The notes: generated by a model from the letters alone, not told the origin. A DNA stretch of 33,473 nucleotides from Chara braunii (GCA_003427395.1 BFEA01000384.1:1051220-1084692), one strand, 5' to 3'. Shown: positions 20,045 through 29,980, numbered from the stretch's first letter. Program-made: numbers and translations.

Positions 20045-20841
20045 ATGGCGCGGTGGCTGTCGTGCCCAATCTATTCCAGCGGGCCGAAAATGCCAATAGA
20101 TGTTACGGACGGGGTATCCGTCGTTCTGCCAAAAGAAGGAACCTGGACGGATCTAGAACCGGCATATCAAACCATGATGTTGGGCGACAGGGATGCCTAC
20201 CTTTGGATAAAAATGTTGTGGACCAAGGTCAAACTAACCCGGTTACCACCAAGCCTGGCGGATTTGGAATTTCGGGGGAATGTGGAAGCCCGAGGCTAGA
20301 TCTACCCGTTTAAGGAAGGGGAGAACGCAATGGTGGTAGGCTCGGCGTTGTCCCGTACCAATTATTCAGGCAGGCGGAAGAGGAAGTAGTGTGGGCCGCG
20401 TGTCAGCGGGTGGAAATGGAAATGGAAAAGATGGGTGTGCGGGTGAAACTCGGAGATAGAGGGAACGTAAGGCGGCCGTTCAGGACGATGAGGTGCACCA
20501 TGCCTCCGTTCTTGGTGGACGCTGTCTTTAGGCCCCGGAGTAGGCTGGTGTCGATATGCCAGTCCATGACGAATCTCAGGTTGTACCAAGGTGGCCGGCA
20601 GGACTTCTTTCGTCTATCAGTCGAAATGGGACCCTTCGAAGGGAATTGGGCAAAGAAACTGGCTGAGATACTAAACTGCCTCAGCACGGATGAAGTGTTT
20701 GTCCCGAGTTCCGTCCATTGGAAGATAGTCTGTCGGAACGTGGCGATAGGAGAAATGTTTGCGGACGGGTTGAGAGATCTATGGTACGAGGAAGAGGACG
20801 ATCTTACCGATGAAAACGAAGATGATGCAGTCGAAGACTGA
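20045..20841 (+). pseudogene. Unknown protein unit, copy 1 of 3
   Basis: Family not recognised. The N-terminal part (frame 2, from ATG 20045) reads DGVSVVLPKEGTW, DAYLWIKMLW and GNVEARG, then TAG 20297-20299 and IYPFKEGENAMVVGSALSRT. The reading then shifts to frame 1 (QAEEEVVWAACQ...) for the C-terminal part, with MPPFLVDAVFRP, FFRLSVEMGPFEGNWAKKL and an acidic tail (EEEDDLTDENEDD) ending at TGA 20839-20841. The same blocks recur in the same order about 860 bp and 1760 bp downstream. No signal peptide, membrane segment or catalytic motif is visible. The conserved pattern is GV-x-x-x-LP, aromatic LW, G-(T)-V/I-Y-L/P and EMGPF followed by A-K-E/K-L. It lies upstream of gag on the same strand, so it may be an extra ORF of the retroelement. 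Confidence 0.6.
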
Positions 20842-20848
20842 GACTTTT

Positions 20849-21661
20849 GAGGGAAGGGTCCGTGGGGCAAAAATGATGGGGGTGGTTGGCATTGTGCAGG
20901 GTACCAGCATGGCTAGGGAACAACGCTTAAACAGCCGGATGTTTAGGGGGTGGGAGCCAAGACAATTCGAGGGAGGAGTAGAGATGACCCTACCAACAAG
21001 AAATGAGTGGAGAGGAGCGACTTGTGACTGGGTAGGGGAAGCAATCGCATCAGAACTATCGTTCCTATGGGTAGAAAGAGTATGGAACCTGTTGAGGGGG
21101 GAAGAAGGATGGGACGACATAGCTGAGGGAAATATAGAAGCCCTCGGGACGGTCTACTTATCAAGAAGGGGGTGACATTTGTTCTGCGTAACGTTGGCAT
21201 CTAGGCAAGACCCAATGTGGATCTTAGGAGGGGCCGAGCGACGGACTCGTGATATGGGTTATGAATTCGCCAACGAGGGATGGGATGAGGTAAGCAGTAG
21301 TGTTGCAATAGGGGGTTGGGAGGAATTCAGGCTGTCATGCCAGATAGTTCAGGCCTGGGTGCCGCGCTTTGTGGCAGACTGGTTTGGAGGATATGAACGC
21401 ATCGTCGTGGTGGCGGAAGCCTTAGACAAAGGAAACTTGGGCTTTTCATGGTTAGTCGACGCTTACTACAAGATCTCGTTGGAAATGGGACCGTTCCACG
21501 AGGATAGGGCAAAAGAAGTCGTCAACATCCTGAAAATTTTTAAGGAAGACCGGCTCGAGGTGGACAACGGGGCCGAGGATGCGATACTTCGCCGCGAGGT
21601 GGCAGCGAGCCCCTCGTATATAGGAGATGTGTTCCTACTGTTCGAAGTACTATGGGTATAA
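20849..21661 (+). pseudogene. Unknown protein unit, copy 2 of 3
   Basis: Best preserved of the three. One frame (2) runs through the whole unit with a single stop, TGA 21173-21175. Blocks are GGVEMTLPTRNEW (from 20972), SFLWVERVW, GNIEALGTVYLSRRG, stop, FCVTLASRQ, VAIGGWEEFR, WVPRFVADWF, YYKISLEMGPFHEDRAKEVV and LLFEVLW before TAA 21659-21661. Alignment by eye to copies 1 and 3 is collinear over about 270 residues, but identity is modest, so the duplications are old or the units were under separate selection. The function is unknown. The acidic tail of copy 1 is not conserved here. Confidence 0.62.
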
Positions 21662-21802
21662 CCGAAAGATCAGCACAACGGCAAGGGCGACAGAAAGGAT
21701 GGGGTAAGAAGGCAAGAGGATAGCTAGCGATGTTCATAGGAGCGGATGAAATAAGAGGAATTCGCTTTCTGTCTGAACCATGCAGGAACCCACCAACCGG
21801 CA

Positions 21803-22558
21803 ATGGTGATGAGACGCATCCGAACGTCGCGACGACCCATGCACCCTCGACCACCCACGGAAAGCAGTAACGGATGGGAGGTGTCGCTCCCAACAAGCTA
21901 CGAGGTCCGGGGGATTGACACAGAATAGAGAGTTGTGACCTTGGGAAGGGACCAAGCCTTCATGATGGTGGAATGCCTATGAAGCGGCATGAGGTTCAAT
22001 AGGGGGCCGGGAGACGACTCATACACCGACCTGAGGGTGACCGGGACCGTGTACTTACCTGAGATTGGATGGCGCATGCTAGGAACCGAGATGGCACTAG
22101 GGCATGGGCTGCTGCCAATCTTCTGAAGGGCCGCCATGGCATTAAACCGGATAGGCCAGGAAGTTCGAGGAAGAAGGAATGTGGGGCTAAGAACCCGGGT
22201 GGAAGTAGGAGGATGGCGAGAGTTTAGAACCCCAATGGCAGGGTTGCGGTGCCGAGTACCCCGCTTTATGATAAATTTGGTATTCGACAACCTCTCGAGG
22301 GCAAGGGACTTGGTGAACTCGACCCTAACCTGGATTCACCATTTCCAGCCACAAACGACAAGAATGTTTTACGATGTGTCGGTAAAACATGGGCCGTTTT
22401 GGGGAAATTGTACCCGTGAATTACTAGAACTCATCGAGATCCTGATATTTGGGGCGCCACTCTTGGCCTTTGAAGAATATGAACCAATAATTATCAAAGA
22501 AATAGGAATGGGGGAAAAGAACCCGACGAACAGGACGGGCGTGAGGAACCCGATATGA
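21803..22558 (+). pseudogene. Unknown protein unit, copy 3 of 3
   Basis: Frame 2 from ATG 21803 carries the same blocks: GWEVSLPTSYEVRG (21872), AFMMVECL, VTGTVYLPEIGW, then VEVGGWREFRTP, CRVPRFMINLVF, FYDVSVKHGPFWGNCTRELLELI. Stops interrupt at TAG 21926-21928, TGA 21980-21982 and TGA 22124-22126. From 22127 the frame is open to TGA 22556-22558. All three stop types occur inside the units, which argues against a recoded stop. It is the copy nearest to gag, about 470 bp upstream of the gag ATG. Family not recognised. Confidence 0.6.
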
Positions 22559-22900
22559 GAAAAGTGTCGGGGAAGGTGGCAAAGGAGAACGCTAACAATG
22601 GGATGATAGAGACAAGAGCAAGAATAGCGATCTGCGGGGGGGTAGTGGCTGGAGTCCTACGCCATCTAAGGGGGTGCCAGAGAGGGACTAGGATGACCAC
22701 TACTACTACCAAGGACGTCAGGGTATCCATAGGCTGGGAAGGCAAAAAGGTCATCTTCGAAAGGACCCACCCGCCATGGACACGCCGCCTTAGAACCGAG
22801 GCACGGTGATGACAAAACACCGAAACCCGGCAACAGGCTTTCCAGCAGGAAAGGCAAGCGGTACCCGCAAAGTGAAGACGGACAGGCCTGCTACCGCCAC

Positions 22901-22907
22901 TATAAAA
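22901..22907 (+). promoter_or_regulatory. TATA-box-like sequence before gag
   Basis: TATAAAA in the context CCGCCACTATAAAACATAAA, 124 bases upstream of the gag ATG. It could start gag transcripts internally. The site is a consensus match only. Confidence 0.35.
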
Positions 22908-22999
22908 CATAAATATTGAAATAGCAAAGGTAGGGCGACTGTAGCAAGCCTTAGGGCGTGGAAATATGGAAAGTTGTGAACAACTGGCCATCTCAGAAT

Positions 23000-23020
23000 T
23001 TTTTTTTCCTCTGTGCAGGA
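23000..23020 (+). promoter_or_regulatory. 3' splice-site-like sequence before gag
   Basis: A run of nine Ts, then CCTCTGTGCAG and GA, is a textbook pyrimidine tract plus CAG acceptor. It ends about 10 bases before the gag ATG at 23031. Splicing from an upstream donor would join a leader, or the triplicated ORF, to gag. No partner donor is established. Confidence 0.35.
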
Positions 23021-23030
23021 TTTGAAAAGG

Positions 23031-23818
23031 ATGGCGACAGAAAAGGAAGCAGGAAGCCTGCGAAGCAAGGGGAGTCAGGGCACAGAGAAAGACGTAGAGC
23101 AGAACAAGGGGTCCGTGAGGGACCAAGAATCAGCTAATCCAGAAGGTACCAAGGAAGGAAGGAAGTGACAATCGGGGAAAGCTCGGGAAAAACGGGAGGG
23201 AGCAAACGAGGAACTAAGGAAACTAGGGGAGACAAGAATAAAGGCAGTTCGGCGCCACAAGTATCTGAGGGCGCACTGCCAAAGAAGGTAACGCTAACAG
23301 ACACCCGGAAGAAGCCAGCCGAGATAGAAAGGAGTATAAAGCAAAACTCCTGGAAGAGATGATGAACGAAGGCGAGGGGGACTTCGCCGGAGAAGGGCTG
23401 AATGAAGATCAACCAGGGGCGGGGGAGCCAAGACGATGCTATAAAAAGGAGGAAGGATAGGAATGGGGAGCGTAGGGAGACGCCAACCAAGAAAGGAAAG
23501 GAGAGAACGGAGTCCCCAGGGAGGGAGGCAAAAAAGGCTACCAACCCGCCGGCCATAGATAGCGGGGCAAGCCGACCAGCGGTGTCGCCCATAATCGCAA
23601 GGGGATGCGAAGGGCTTTGGAGCTTAAGAGAAAGAGTGTTAGGCTGGTTCGACCCGGAAGGGACGACAAAGCTCGAAGAAGAAACGAGAGTCGGTAAAGA
23701 AGAACAAGGCTCCGACACCCCCGATGGAACAGGAGGAACCGAGGGCGGGCTTAAGAAAATGATGTCTTCCCTCACACGGGCGCTAAATAAAAATCAGGGA
23801 TACCTGGCCGACGCTTAG
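23031..23818 (+). pseudogene. Gag N-terminal region, element 3
   Basis: ATG 23031 opens a Lys/Glu/Gly/Ser-rich, low-complexity region (MATEKEAGSLRSKGSQ). The reading moves from frame 3 to frame 2 near 23160, briefly to frame 1 around 23340-23400 (LLEEMMNEGEGDFAGEGL), and back to frame 2 up to TAG 23816-23818. The charged, disordered N-terminus followed by SSLTRALNKNQGYLADA is usual for Gag polyproteins of this gypsy group, and the capsid-like domain continues in the same frame after the stop. The start was chosen because ATG follows the splice-like site and no earlier in-frame ATG fits. Confidence 0.6.
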
Positions 23819-24364
23819 AAGAAGCTGACATTCGACGGGGTTAATATCACAAAATTCTTGATAGACTACGAAAACTTAGCAGCACTGCTAAGGCGGAGGG
23901 AGGAAGAAAAGATGGAGCACTTAGGGCAGCATTTGTCGTTGAACCTAGGTAGGGACATAATGACTATCGTCGCGACCAGCGGATCCTGGACGGAGGCCCG
24001 GGACGTAATGATGCGGAAATATTTGGCAGCCGAGAAAATGGCTACGGAGACAAAGCTGGCTGCAGTACAAAGAAAGAACTTTGCAACATATAACGATTTC
24101 CTGAGGGAATTCACCCTCGTAGCATTGCGAATCCCGGGGGTAACCGATCGCATAATGAGTAAATACTTCCTCAGGCAATTCACTGAGTTCGACAAAGATA
24201 AGATCCTATCGGCCTACTAGCAGACCACGAAGTTAATGAATACACGGGACGTCGATTTCAGCACCGTAACATACATTGCTGAGAAGATGGTTGTAACCGA
24301 CTCGTTGGCCTTACTGAAAGGAGGAGAAGTCATAGACCTAACCGGTAAACGGGCGACAAGTTAA
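23819..24364 (+). pseudogene. Gag capsid-like domain, element 3
   Basis: Frame 2: KKLTFDGVNITKFLIDYENL at the start, then a helical region (HLGQHLSLNLGRDIMTIVA; ARDVMMRKYLAAE; TYNDFLREFTLVALRIPG; MSKYFLRQFTEFDKDKILSAY) and, after TAG 24218-24220, QTTKLMNTRDVDFSTVTYIA. This pattern, beginning with F-D-G and W/F-L positions and ending in an F-hydrophobic-L helix, is that of retrotransposon Gag capsid domains that assemble into cytoplasmic virus-like particles. The reading continues in frame 1 after about 24352. Confidence 0.78.
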
Positions 24365-24981
24365 AGAGAGGGATAGAAAGCCTGCATGAGCGTGTGCACG
24401 GGGTAGACGGAAAAATCGAAAGCGTAGAGAACGCATTGATGGTAATGCAAGCCCAAGTGACGCAAACCCAAGCATCTCGACCCCCCCTCCCACCACAAGA
24501 GGCGGTGGCTCCCGCAGGAATAGCTAATCGGGGGTTCAATAGGAGAGATCCGACAAATGAGCAATGCAAGTATTGTACGATGGTTGGACACTTTGTGCGA
24601 GCGTGTCCAAGACTTAACCATGATGTCATGCACAAGAGGTGCTCCAGGACGTTACGAGGAGAGATCATAGGCCCCCGAGGAGAGAAAGTGAATTGGAACT
24701 CCCCGGGTGGGATGTGTCGGGCCGTAATCGCACTTAACAACCTCGACGTCGCCACAGTGGAGGCCAAGCCCGTGGCGGAGCTCGCTTGGGAACAGGGGCG
24801 AGGACGTGGGCCGCATGCCAATTTTATTTTAGAGAATGACGGGCGAGATAGGGTGAACGTGACCACCAGACACAGGACGCCGTCATGGAAGTCGCTGGGG
24901 ATGGCCCGGGGATGCCACAAGAAACTGAGGCACATGAGCAAGAGAAAGTTTATGGGAAACCTAGAGAAGAGGCTCCGGTAG
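24352..24981 (+). pseudogene. Gag nucleocapsid with CCHC zinc knuckle, element 3
   Basis: Frame 1: a coiled-coil-like segment (GIESLHERVHGVDGKIESVE, then NALMVMQAQVTQTQ), a Pro-rich linker, then CKYCTMVGHFVRAC, a perfect CX2CX4HX4C zinc knuckle. It is followed by a conserved GPRGEKVNW-type tail. The zinc knuckle packages the element's RNA in the particle. The useful reading passes to frame 3 between 24885 and 24981. The overlap is a frameshift scar, or less likely a programmed shift between Gag and Pol. Confidence 0.82.
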
Positions 24982-25475
24982 ACAAAGCTGCCTCGACGAA
25001 AAAGAAATTCCGGTATCAGATCCCCATTCTAACTATGCCCGAGATCGATGATACCCTTAGCAAGTTGCTAGGGACCATGGTGTCGGTCTCTTTCCAAACC
25101 GTGTTGCAGGCAAGCCCCAGGCTCCTGAAAGGCCTTAGACAACTATTGACAAGGCGAAGAATAGAGGTAGAAGAAGGGTCGGAACAGCAGGAGGAAGAGA
25201 AGGAAGAGGAGGCACCAGGAGAAGTCGCCAACTTCCAAAGGATCCCCGGGGCCCTGAATGAGCTAGAGAAGGCCTTCGCAGACATCCGGCTAAGCCTGCC
25301 AGACTGTGAAGGTGGTGAGGTTATGAGGGCACCACCAGAGACAAAACTTAGCTTGCACGTACTACCGGTGGGTAAGCTGAAAGTCCAGATTGGAAGCCAC
25401 CACATCGATGCGCTCGTAGACGGAGGGGTTGAAATAACGCTCATTAGAAAAGACTTTGCAAAGATTACGGGATGA
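24885..25475 (+). pseudogene. Linker and first half of retropepsin, element 3
   Basis: Frame 3. KFRYQIPILTMPEIDD and VSVSFQTVLQASPRLLKGLR form the helical linker that precedes protease in this gypsy group. Then comes an acidic stretch (EEEKEEEAPGE) and the protease start LPVGKLKVQIG and ALVDGGVEITLI. The active-site triad should be Asp-Ser/Thr-Gly, but the sequence gives Asp-Gly-Gly (Asp codon 25419-25421), so activity would be impaired. TGA 25473-25475 ends the frame and the protease continues in frame 2 from 25472. Confidence 0.78.
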
Positions 25476-25835
25476 CCAGTAAACAAAGAGACAACGGGAA
25501 GCGTTTGTGGGGCAAGCGGGGAAATTCCCTTCTCTGGTATGTTATTAAGTGTGCAGTCAAGGTCGGGGTTAAGAAGTCCATCTGGTCGTTTCAACGGATG
25601 ACTGTCATGGACGAAATGGACCATGACATAATCCTTGGGAGACCTTGGTGTGCAAATGTAGAGATGATCGGAATCAACCTGCATGATGGAGCATACATGG
25701 TGGACATAGAAGACCCGGTGACAAGTCGTGGTGAGCTATTCCGTCTCATCGTCACAGGCGGTGACACACCCATAGGGGAAATTAGCAACATGGTCACCAT
25801 CGTTCGAAGAGAGTGCCAGAAAGGGGGCTTTCGCG
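25472..25835 (+). pseudogene. Second half of retropepsin, element 3
   Basis: Frame 2: KCAVKVGVKKSIWSFQRMTV, then MDHDIILGRPWCANVEM. The HDIILGRPW block is the hydrophobic-hydrophobic-G motif that closes the retropepsin fold. The domain would cleave the Gag-Pol polyprotein. The frame remains open to 26008, but after about 25835 the meaningful reading is in frame 3. Confidence 0.78.
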
Positions 25836-26228
25836 CGAATGGAAGGAATGAGGGAAAGGGTAGAAATTATGATCGAGGAAGCGTTCAGCAAGAAAGAATG
25901 GGTCAAGATGGGGTTGCCACAAAAAACGCGGAGGCAGGAGGACGATGTCCTGGGAGTAATGGTAGTGGAGAAAGAGACGGAGGTCGAATTGGGAGCCAGC
26001 TTGCCTAGACCAAGGGAGGCCTGAGAGGAGGAGACCGGGATAACACTGGAAGTCCCGGACTTACTACACCTCATCAAGGCTATCAGATACCATAAAGTAG
26101 GTGTGGATCCAATCGAGCTCGCCAAGTTTGAAGGAGAAGTCCGAAAAGGCTACTGCCTGAACGAGAAATTAATCAGTATCCAACCTCGGATTGCCGAAGC
26201 ACCTCGGGCAATTTCGGTTGTTCATTTT
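25836..26228 (+). pseudogene. Protease to RT linker, element 3
   Basis: Frame 3 reads MEGMRERVEIMIEEAF, EVELGASLPRPREA, then TGA 26022-26024 and IRYHKVGVDPIELAKFEGEV, IQPRIAEAPR. No catalytic motif is seen. It is assigned by position and by its smooth continuation into the RT N-terminal region after another frame change near 26225. Confidence 0.6.
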
Positions 26229-26605
26229 TTAGGAGAAAGATCTCGGAAGGAAGCATTCGCAAGTACAAGCTAGTAGGGAAGAAGGTCAAGCCTGTCTCGG
26301 TCCTGCTAGAAACAACAAAGGAAGAAGCCATGGAAAAGGAAGAGGAAGTGCTCCAGGTGATTAAAGAAAGAAGGGCAACAGAGGGGCATCGAATACCAAA
26401 CGAGGTAGCAGAGACCATGAAGATAGGGGTGGAGGGATGCCTGACAGAGCAGGAGACGTGCTTGATCAAGGAAGCATCCCAAGAATTCCACCTAGCTTTT
26501 GCCTTCAACGACCATTAGAAGAGACGATTAGACGCGAAATTGAAAACTCCGGTCAGGATCCACACAGTAGAGCACAAATGTTGGAATGACAAGGGGCTGG
26601 CCTAC
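26225..26605 (+). pseudogene. RT N-terminal region, element 3
   Basis: Frame 2: RKISEGSIRKYKLVGKKVKP, then CLIKEASQEFHLAFAFNDH, TAG 26516-26518, and KTPVRIHTVEHKCWNDKG. The AFAF-D-H and P-V-R-I-H-T blocks are the usual lead into gypsy reverse transcriptase fingers. The reading then moves to frame 1. Confidence 0.68.
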
Positions 26606-27435
26606 GACTTGGAGTAGCAAGGGAAGTAACAAAACTGCTCAGAGCAAAGATGGACTCCTTTGTGGCAGAACCCACCGCGTCACCATACGCAAATAGATGG
26701 TTCGTGTTCGGGAAGCCTAACAAGTCGCTTAGGTGGATCGAAGATCTGCAGAAATTGAATGTTGTCACCATCCAGGACGCGGGGTCATTGCCTCAAGCAG
26801 ACCTGCTGGCGGAATCTCACGTCGGACGAAGCATTTACTATTTGGTAGACCTCTATTCTAGATACGATCAGCTCCCGCTGGACGCCCGGGATAGACCCTA
26901 CACGACTATGCATACCCCGATAGGTCAATTGCAAATGTAAGTGACTCCTATGGGCTTCACCAATGCTGTGGCGGAAGCATAAAGAAGGATGCTCGCAGTT
27001 GCAGGAGATATGTTCCCCGCAAAATGCGAACCGTACATTGACGACAACCCAATCAAAGGCGCACGGGACAAGGATGAAACGAAAATTCAGCCAGGGATAC
27101 GAAGGTTTGTGTGGGACCATCTGCAGGATATCAAAGAGTTTCTCCGCAGGTTCTTGGAATACAACATCACTACCAGCGGCCCCAAGAGCATCCTGGCAGT
27201 GCCGGAAGTAACCATCCTAGGATTTCGTTGCGGGTCATATGGGAGGAAGCCCGATCCGGCCAAAACGGGCAAAATCTCTCAATGGCCAACGCCCCTGCGA
27301 ACCACAATGGAGGTAAGGACCTTTCTAGGGGTTGTAGGATTTTGGAGGATTTTCATCAAAGGATTTGCAAAGATAGTCGAACCCATTCGGGCCATGATCC
27401 GCGATGAGGGCACGCTCGATTGGACGGAGGAATGA
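26590..27435 (+). pseudogene. Reverse transcriptase, element 3
   Basis: Frame 1 throughout. Motifs in order: VAEPTASPYANRWFVFGKPN and LRWIEDLQKLNVVTIQDAG (fingers), YYLVDLYSRYDQLPLDARDR (first catalytic Asp in VDLYS), TTMHTPIGQLQM, then TAA 26938-26940, VTPMGFTNAVAEA, TAA 26980-26982, and the YIDD box (residues 16-19 counted from codon 26989), followed by GPKSILAVPEVTILGF and the thumb/connection (TFLGVVGFWRIFIKGFAKI). TGA 27433-27435 ends the segment. The enzyme would copy element RNA into cDNA in particles. The catalytic Asp residues remain, so inactivation is by stops. Confidence 0.9.
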
Positions 27436-27886
27436 GAACGCGCCGTCCAGACCTTGAAAGACATATTGACATCTGAACAGGTCACCCTTGCCGCCCCATG
27501 TTTTAACGATGAGATAGGGCGTCCGTTTGTGCTTGAGACCGATGGGGGACCATTAGCCGTGGGAGGAGTTCTGATCCAAAGAGGGGAAGATGGAAGGGAA
27601 CGACCAATCAGGTTCGAGAGTAGGACGTTGAACTCAGTCGAGCGTCGCTACTCTCAATTCAAGAAAGACGTGCTGACCGTTCTCCACTGCCTTAAGACCT
27701 TCCAAGCCTACCTCTTTGGGAGGAGGTTCATCTTGAGAATAAATCCGACCAAACGTCGCAGGGGCTCTAAAGAATTACAAGCCTATAGACCCCACCGTGG
27801 GAAGATGGGCGGGGTTCATTTAGCACTTTGACTACAAGATCGAGCGCATAGCCGGTCTCAGGAACAGGGCCGACGGCTTGAGCAGG
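27436..27886 (+). pseudogene. RNase H, element 3
   Basis: Frame 1 continues: TLKDILTSEQVTLAAPCF, FVLETDGGPLAVGGVLIQ (first catalytic Asp in ETDGG), SRTLNSVERRYSQFKKDVLT and LFGRRFILRINPT. The third acidic position of the R-I-D-P-T block is Asn here, and the middle E-position in FKKDVL is Asp. After about 27760 the reading shifts to frame 2, where GRWAGFI, TAG 27821-27823 and HFDYKIERIAGLRNRADGLS give the domain end. It would remove the RNA strand after copying. Confidence 0.85.
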
Positions 27887-28417
27887 GTATGCATTACACT
27901 GGAAGGAGTAGAGGACGCGAAACCTATCGATGCGTTCCTCGATTACAAGGGAGGGACCCTTGCGGTAGAGACCGAAATGATAGAACCCACTTGCACGTCT
28001 GGGGAATTGCTGATTAAGACTTTAGAGAAAGGGTCTCCCGCAGTGGTGGCAGAACTCAGGGAAGGGGCAGTTACAAGAACCAGCCACAAGGAAGAGAAAG
28101 ACTCGTGGGGTGACATTGTGGGGCCTCAGGAAGAACTGATGGCGATGGCTGTAGAAGGAGGGCGAGAGGCGGTTATGAGTTTGGTTGAGTCATGGGAATA
28201 GAAGCAGCAGCAGTACTTAGTAAACCAAGTGCGGAATGGACAGGAGGATCGTCAGGATCAGAAGGATTTTTTCCTTATCCGATCGTACGATGGCATGTTC
28301 AAGGAGATCGGCTTATTACTAGTGGGAAACAAGGAGGCTCAGGAGGTTAGCCTCAAGGCCAGAGAGGAAGCCGATAAATACGTACTAAGAAATGGGCACC
28401 TATTCAGAAAAGAGTAA
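27887..28417 (+). pseudogene. RNase H to integrase linker, element 3
   Basis: Frame 2 with TAG 28198-28200 and TAA 28415-28417. It is Glu/Lys-rich without a catalytic motif. The last part (REEADKYVLRNGHLFRKE) is the segment that normally precedes the integrase zinc-binding domain. Confidence 0.65.
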
Positions 28418-29194
28418 GGCCTAATGCCTAGAAGGGTCGTATGTGGACGATCAAAGCAAGCTGACATAATTAAGGCAATGCATGATGGGTTGGTTGGGGG
28501 ACATCGCTCCTCAAAAGGAACCCTGGCCAAAATAGCGCCACTCTACTTTTGGTCGGGAATGGGGAGTATGATTGCCACATACTATCAGACCTGGTTGATC
28601 TGTCAAGAGCGGAGTACGACTCGAGTCTTTGAGCCCCTGAGACCCACGCGAGTGCTAGGACCAGGGCACCTGGTTCATCTCGACCTCGTAGTCATGCCTG
28701 TATCCACGAAAGGATACAGATACATACTTGACGCTAGAGATAATCTCAGTGGGTTTGTGGAGGCGGTAGCCCTTAAGAAGAAAACTGGACCGACAGTAGC
28801 AGATTGGATCGAGGACTTTACCTGAGGCACCCATTTATCAGAAGATAATGAGACACAATTCGTGAATCGAGACGTGCTAGGTACATGCAAGAGACTCGGG
28901 GTGCCCATCAAGTTAATTGAGCCATACCACCCCGAAGCTAATGCACCCATGGAAAGAGGGCACAAAACTTTGAAGAACACGATCGCAAAGTTATCAGCGG
29001 ACGATCTTGGGAATTGGCCAAAGTACCTCAAGCAAGCAGTGTTTGCAGAAAATGTGACCCCAAAGAGGGCCACAGGATGTATTCCAGCCGAATTGTGGTA
29101 TGGGAGGGAAATTGACTTCCCAGTAGAATCCCTGGTAACAACTTGGGGCAGGCTGGATGACGACCCGCGCCTGACGACGGAACAACTAAATTGA
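28418..29194 (+). pseudogene. Integrase zinc-binding and catalytic core, element 3
   Basis: Frame 2. Counting from ATG 28424: H20 and H27 are present, but in YYQTWLICQERS the first Cys of the CX2C pair is Trp57, leaving only C60. The core has D87 (VHLDLVVM), then TGA 28823-28825, the second Asp in SEDNETQF (28844-28846) and Glu in PMERGHK (28952-28954), exactly D-35-E. So the catalytic triad is intact although the zinc site and frame are broken. The domain ends at TGA 29192-29194 after WYGREIDFPVESL. Confidence 0.88.
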
Positions 29195-29541
29195 GACTAA
29201 ATGTCGATAGATCATTCAAAATCAGGAGGCAATGGAAGAAGTCGTAAGCAGGGTTTCTGGATAGTAGAATGAAGGACAAGGCAAGGTGGGATCAGTTGCG
29301 GAAAATCAGAAAAGAACCACTACAGATGGGAGAAATGGTCCTAGTCAGGAATTCCGCACTAGAAAGTACTTGGTTAGGACAGCTGGGGAGAAGATTCAAG
29401 GGCCCCTACCGGGTCGCCAAGAGACTGGGGGTGAACACTTTCGAGTTGGAAGATTTGGATGGGACCAGGGTAAAAGGACCGTTTCCATGACAACGGCTGG
29501 TCAAATTCCTAAGTCGCGACCCAGTGGAACAGTAGTTGCAA
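29195..29541 (+). pseudogene. Integrase C-terminus with GPY/F module, element 3
   Basis: Frame 1 from about 29269: MGEMVLVRNSALESTWLGQL and RRFKGPYRVAKRLG, then FELEDLDGTRVKG. The FKGPY block (residues 43-47 counted from codon 29269) is the GPY/F module that closes many gypsy integrases and helps multimerisation. TGA 29488-29490 is followed in frame by QRLVKFLSRDPVEQ. No chromodomain follows, unlike in elements 1 and 2, so this is a different gypsy lineage. Confidence 0.82.
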
Positions 29542-29980
29542 GAGGTTCAGGACAAGGAAACTGGGGAATAGGGTGACTAAGGCGCCAACGAAAATCTTAC
29601 CCATGATGTGGTTTGTGTTTTTTGGGGATGGGTTTCTGACTGTGCTTATGGATTGCATGGGGTGAGTGATGTGGCCGGGATACTATACCATAGTTTTTTG
29701 GGGGGATAATGTTGGACGGAGACCGAGGCATTGTACCATAGTCTTTTTGTGTATGAGGGATGGATGGTATCGGGATGATTGTCTGGGGCAACCTACCGCG
29801 CTCGAGAAAAATGCATGAGATTCAAGGGAGACACGACACGATTCATCATATGGATATGGGGTGCATCCTTGGAAATTTGGGCAACTCCGTCATCATGAGG
29901 AAGTGGGGTTTTGGGTTCATCTATTACTTGGACGGGGCTCCACCTTGGGAATTTGGACTGGGGCTTCTGTTTTCCTTGTG
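29542..29980. other. Spacer after pol
   Basis: Non-coding. A short repeated phrase, ACCATAG plus a T-rich run, occurs at about 29689 and 29736. No polypurine tract or LTR start is convincing. Confidence 0.35.

Larger units (their letters stand above)
22559..23030. other. Spacer between the triplicated ORF and gag
   Basis: A frame-1 ORF (22555-22809, ending KKVIFERTHPPWTRRLRTEAR) has no recognisable motif and may be a decayed tail of the upstream ORF. The spacer ends with TATA-like and splice-acceptor-like sequences, listed separately. A 210-residue antisense ORF here looks like a shadow. Confidence 0.35.

Noticed and set aside
20045-22558. Reading the stops in the triplicated ORF as recoded codons
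   Set aside because: TAG and TGA both occur in the units and TAA ends copy 2, frames also shift in copy 1, and the neighbouring pol carries all three stop types; ordinary decay is simpler.
22494-23126. 210-residue minus-strand ORF with hydrophobic stretches
   Set aside because: Antisense to copy 3, the spacer and the gag start; no recognised motif and biased composition.
24330-24941. 203-residue minus-strand ORF
   Set aside because: Antisense shadow of the Gag zinc-knuckle region.
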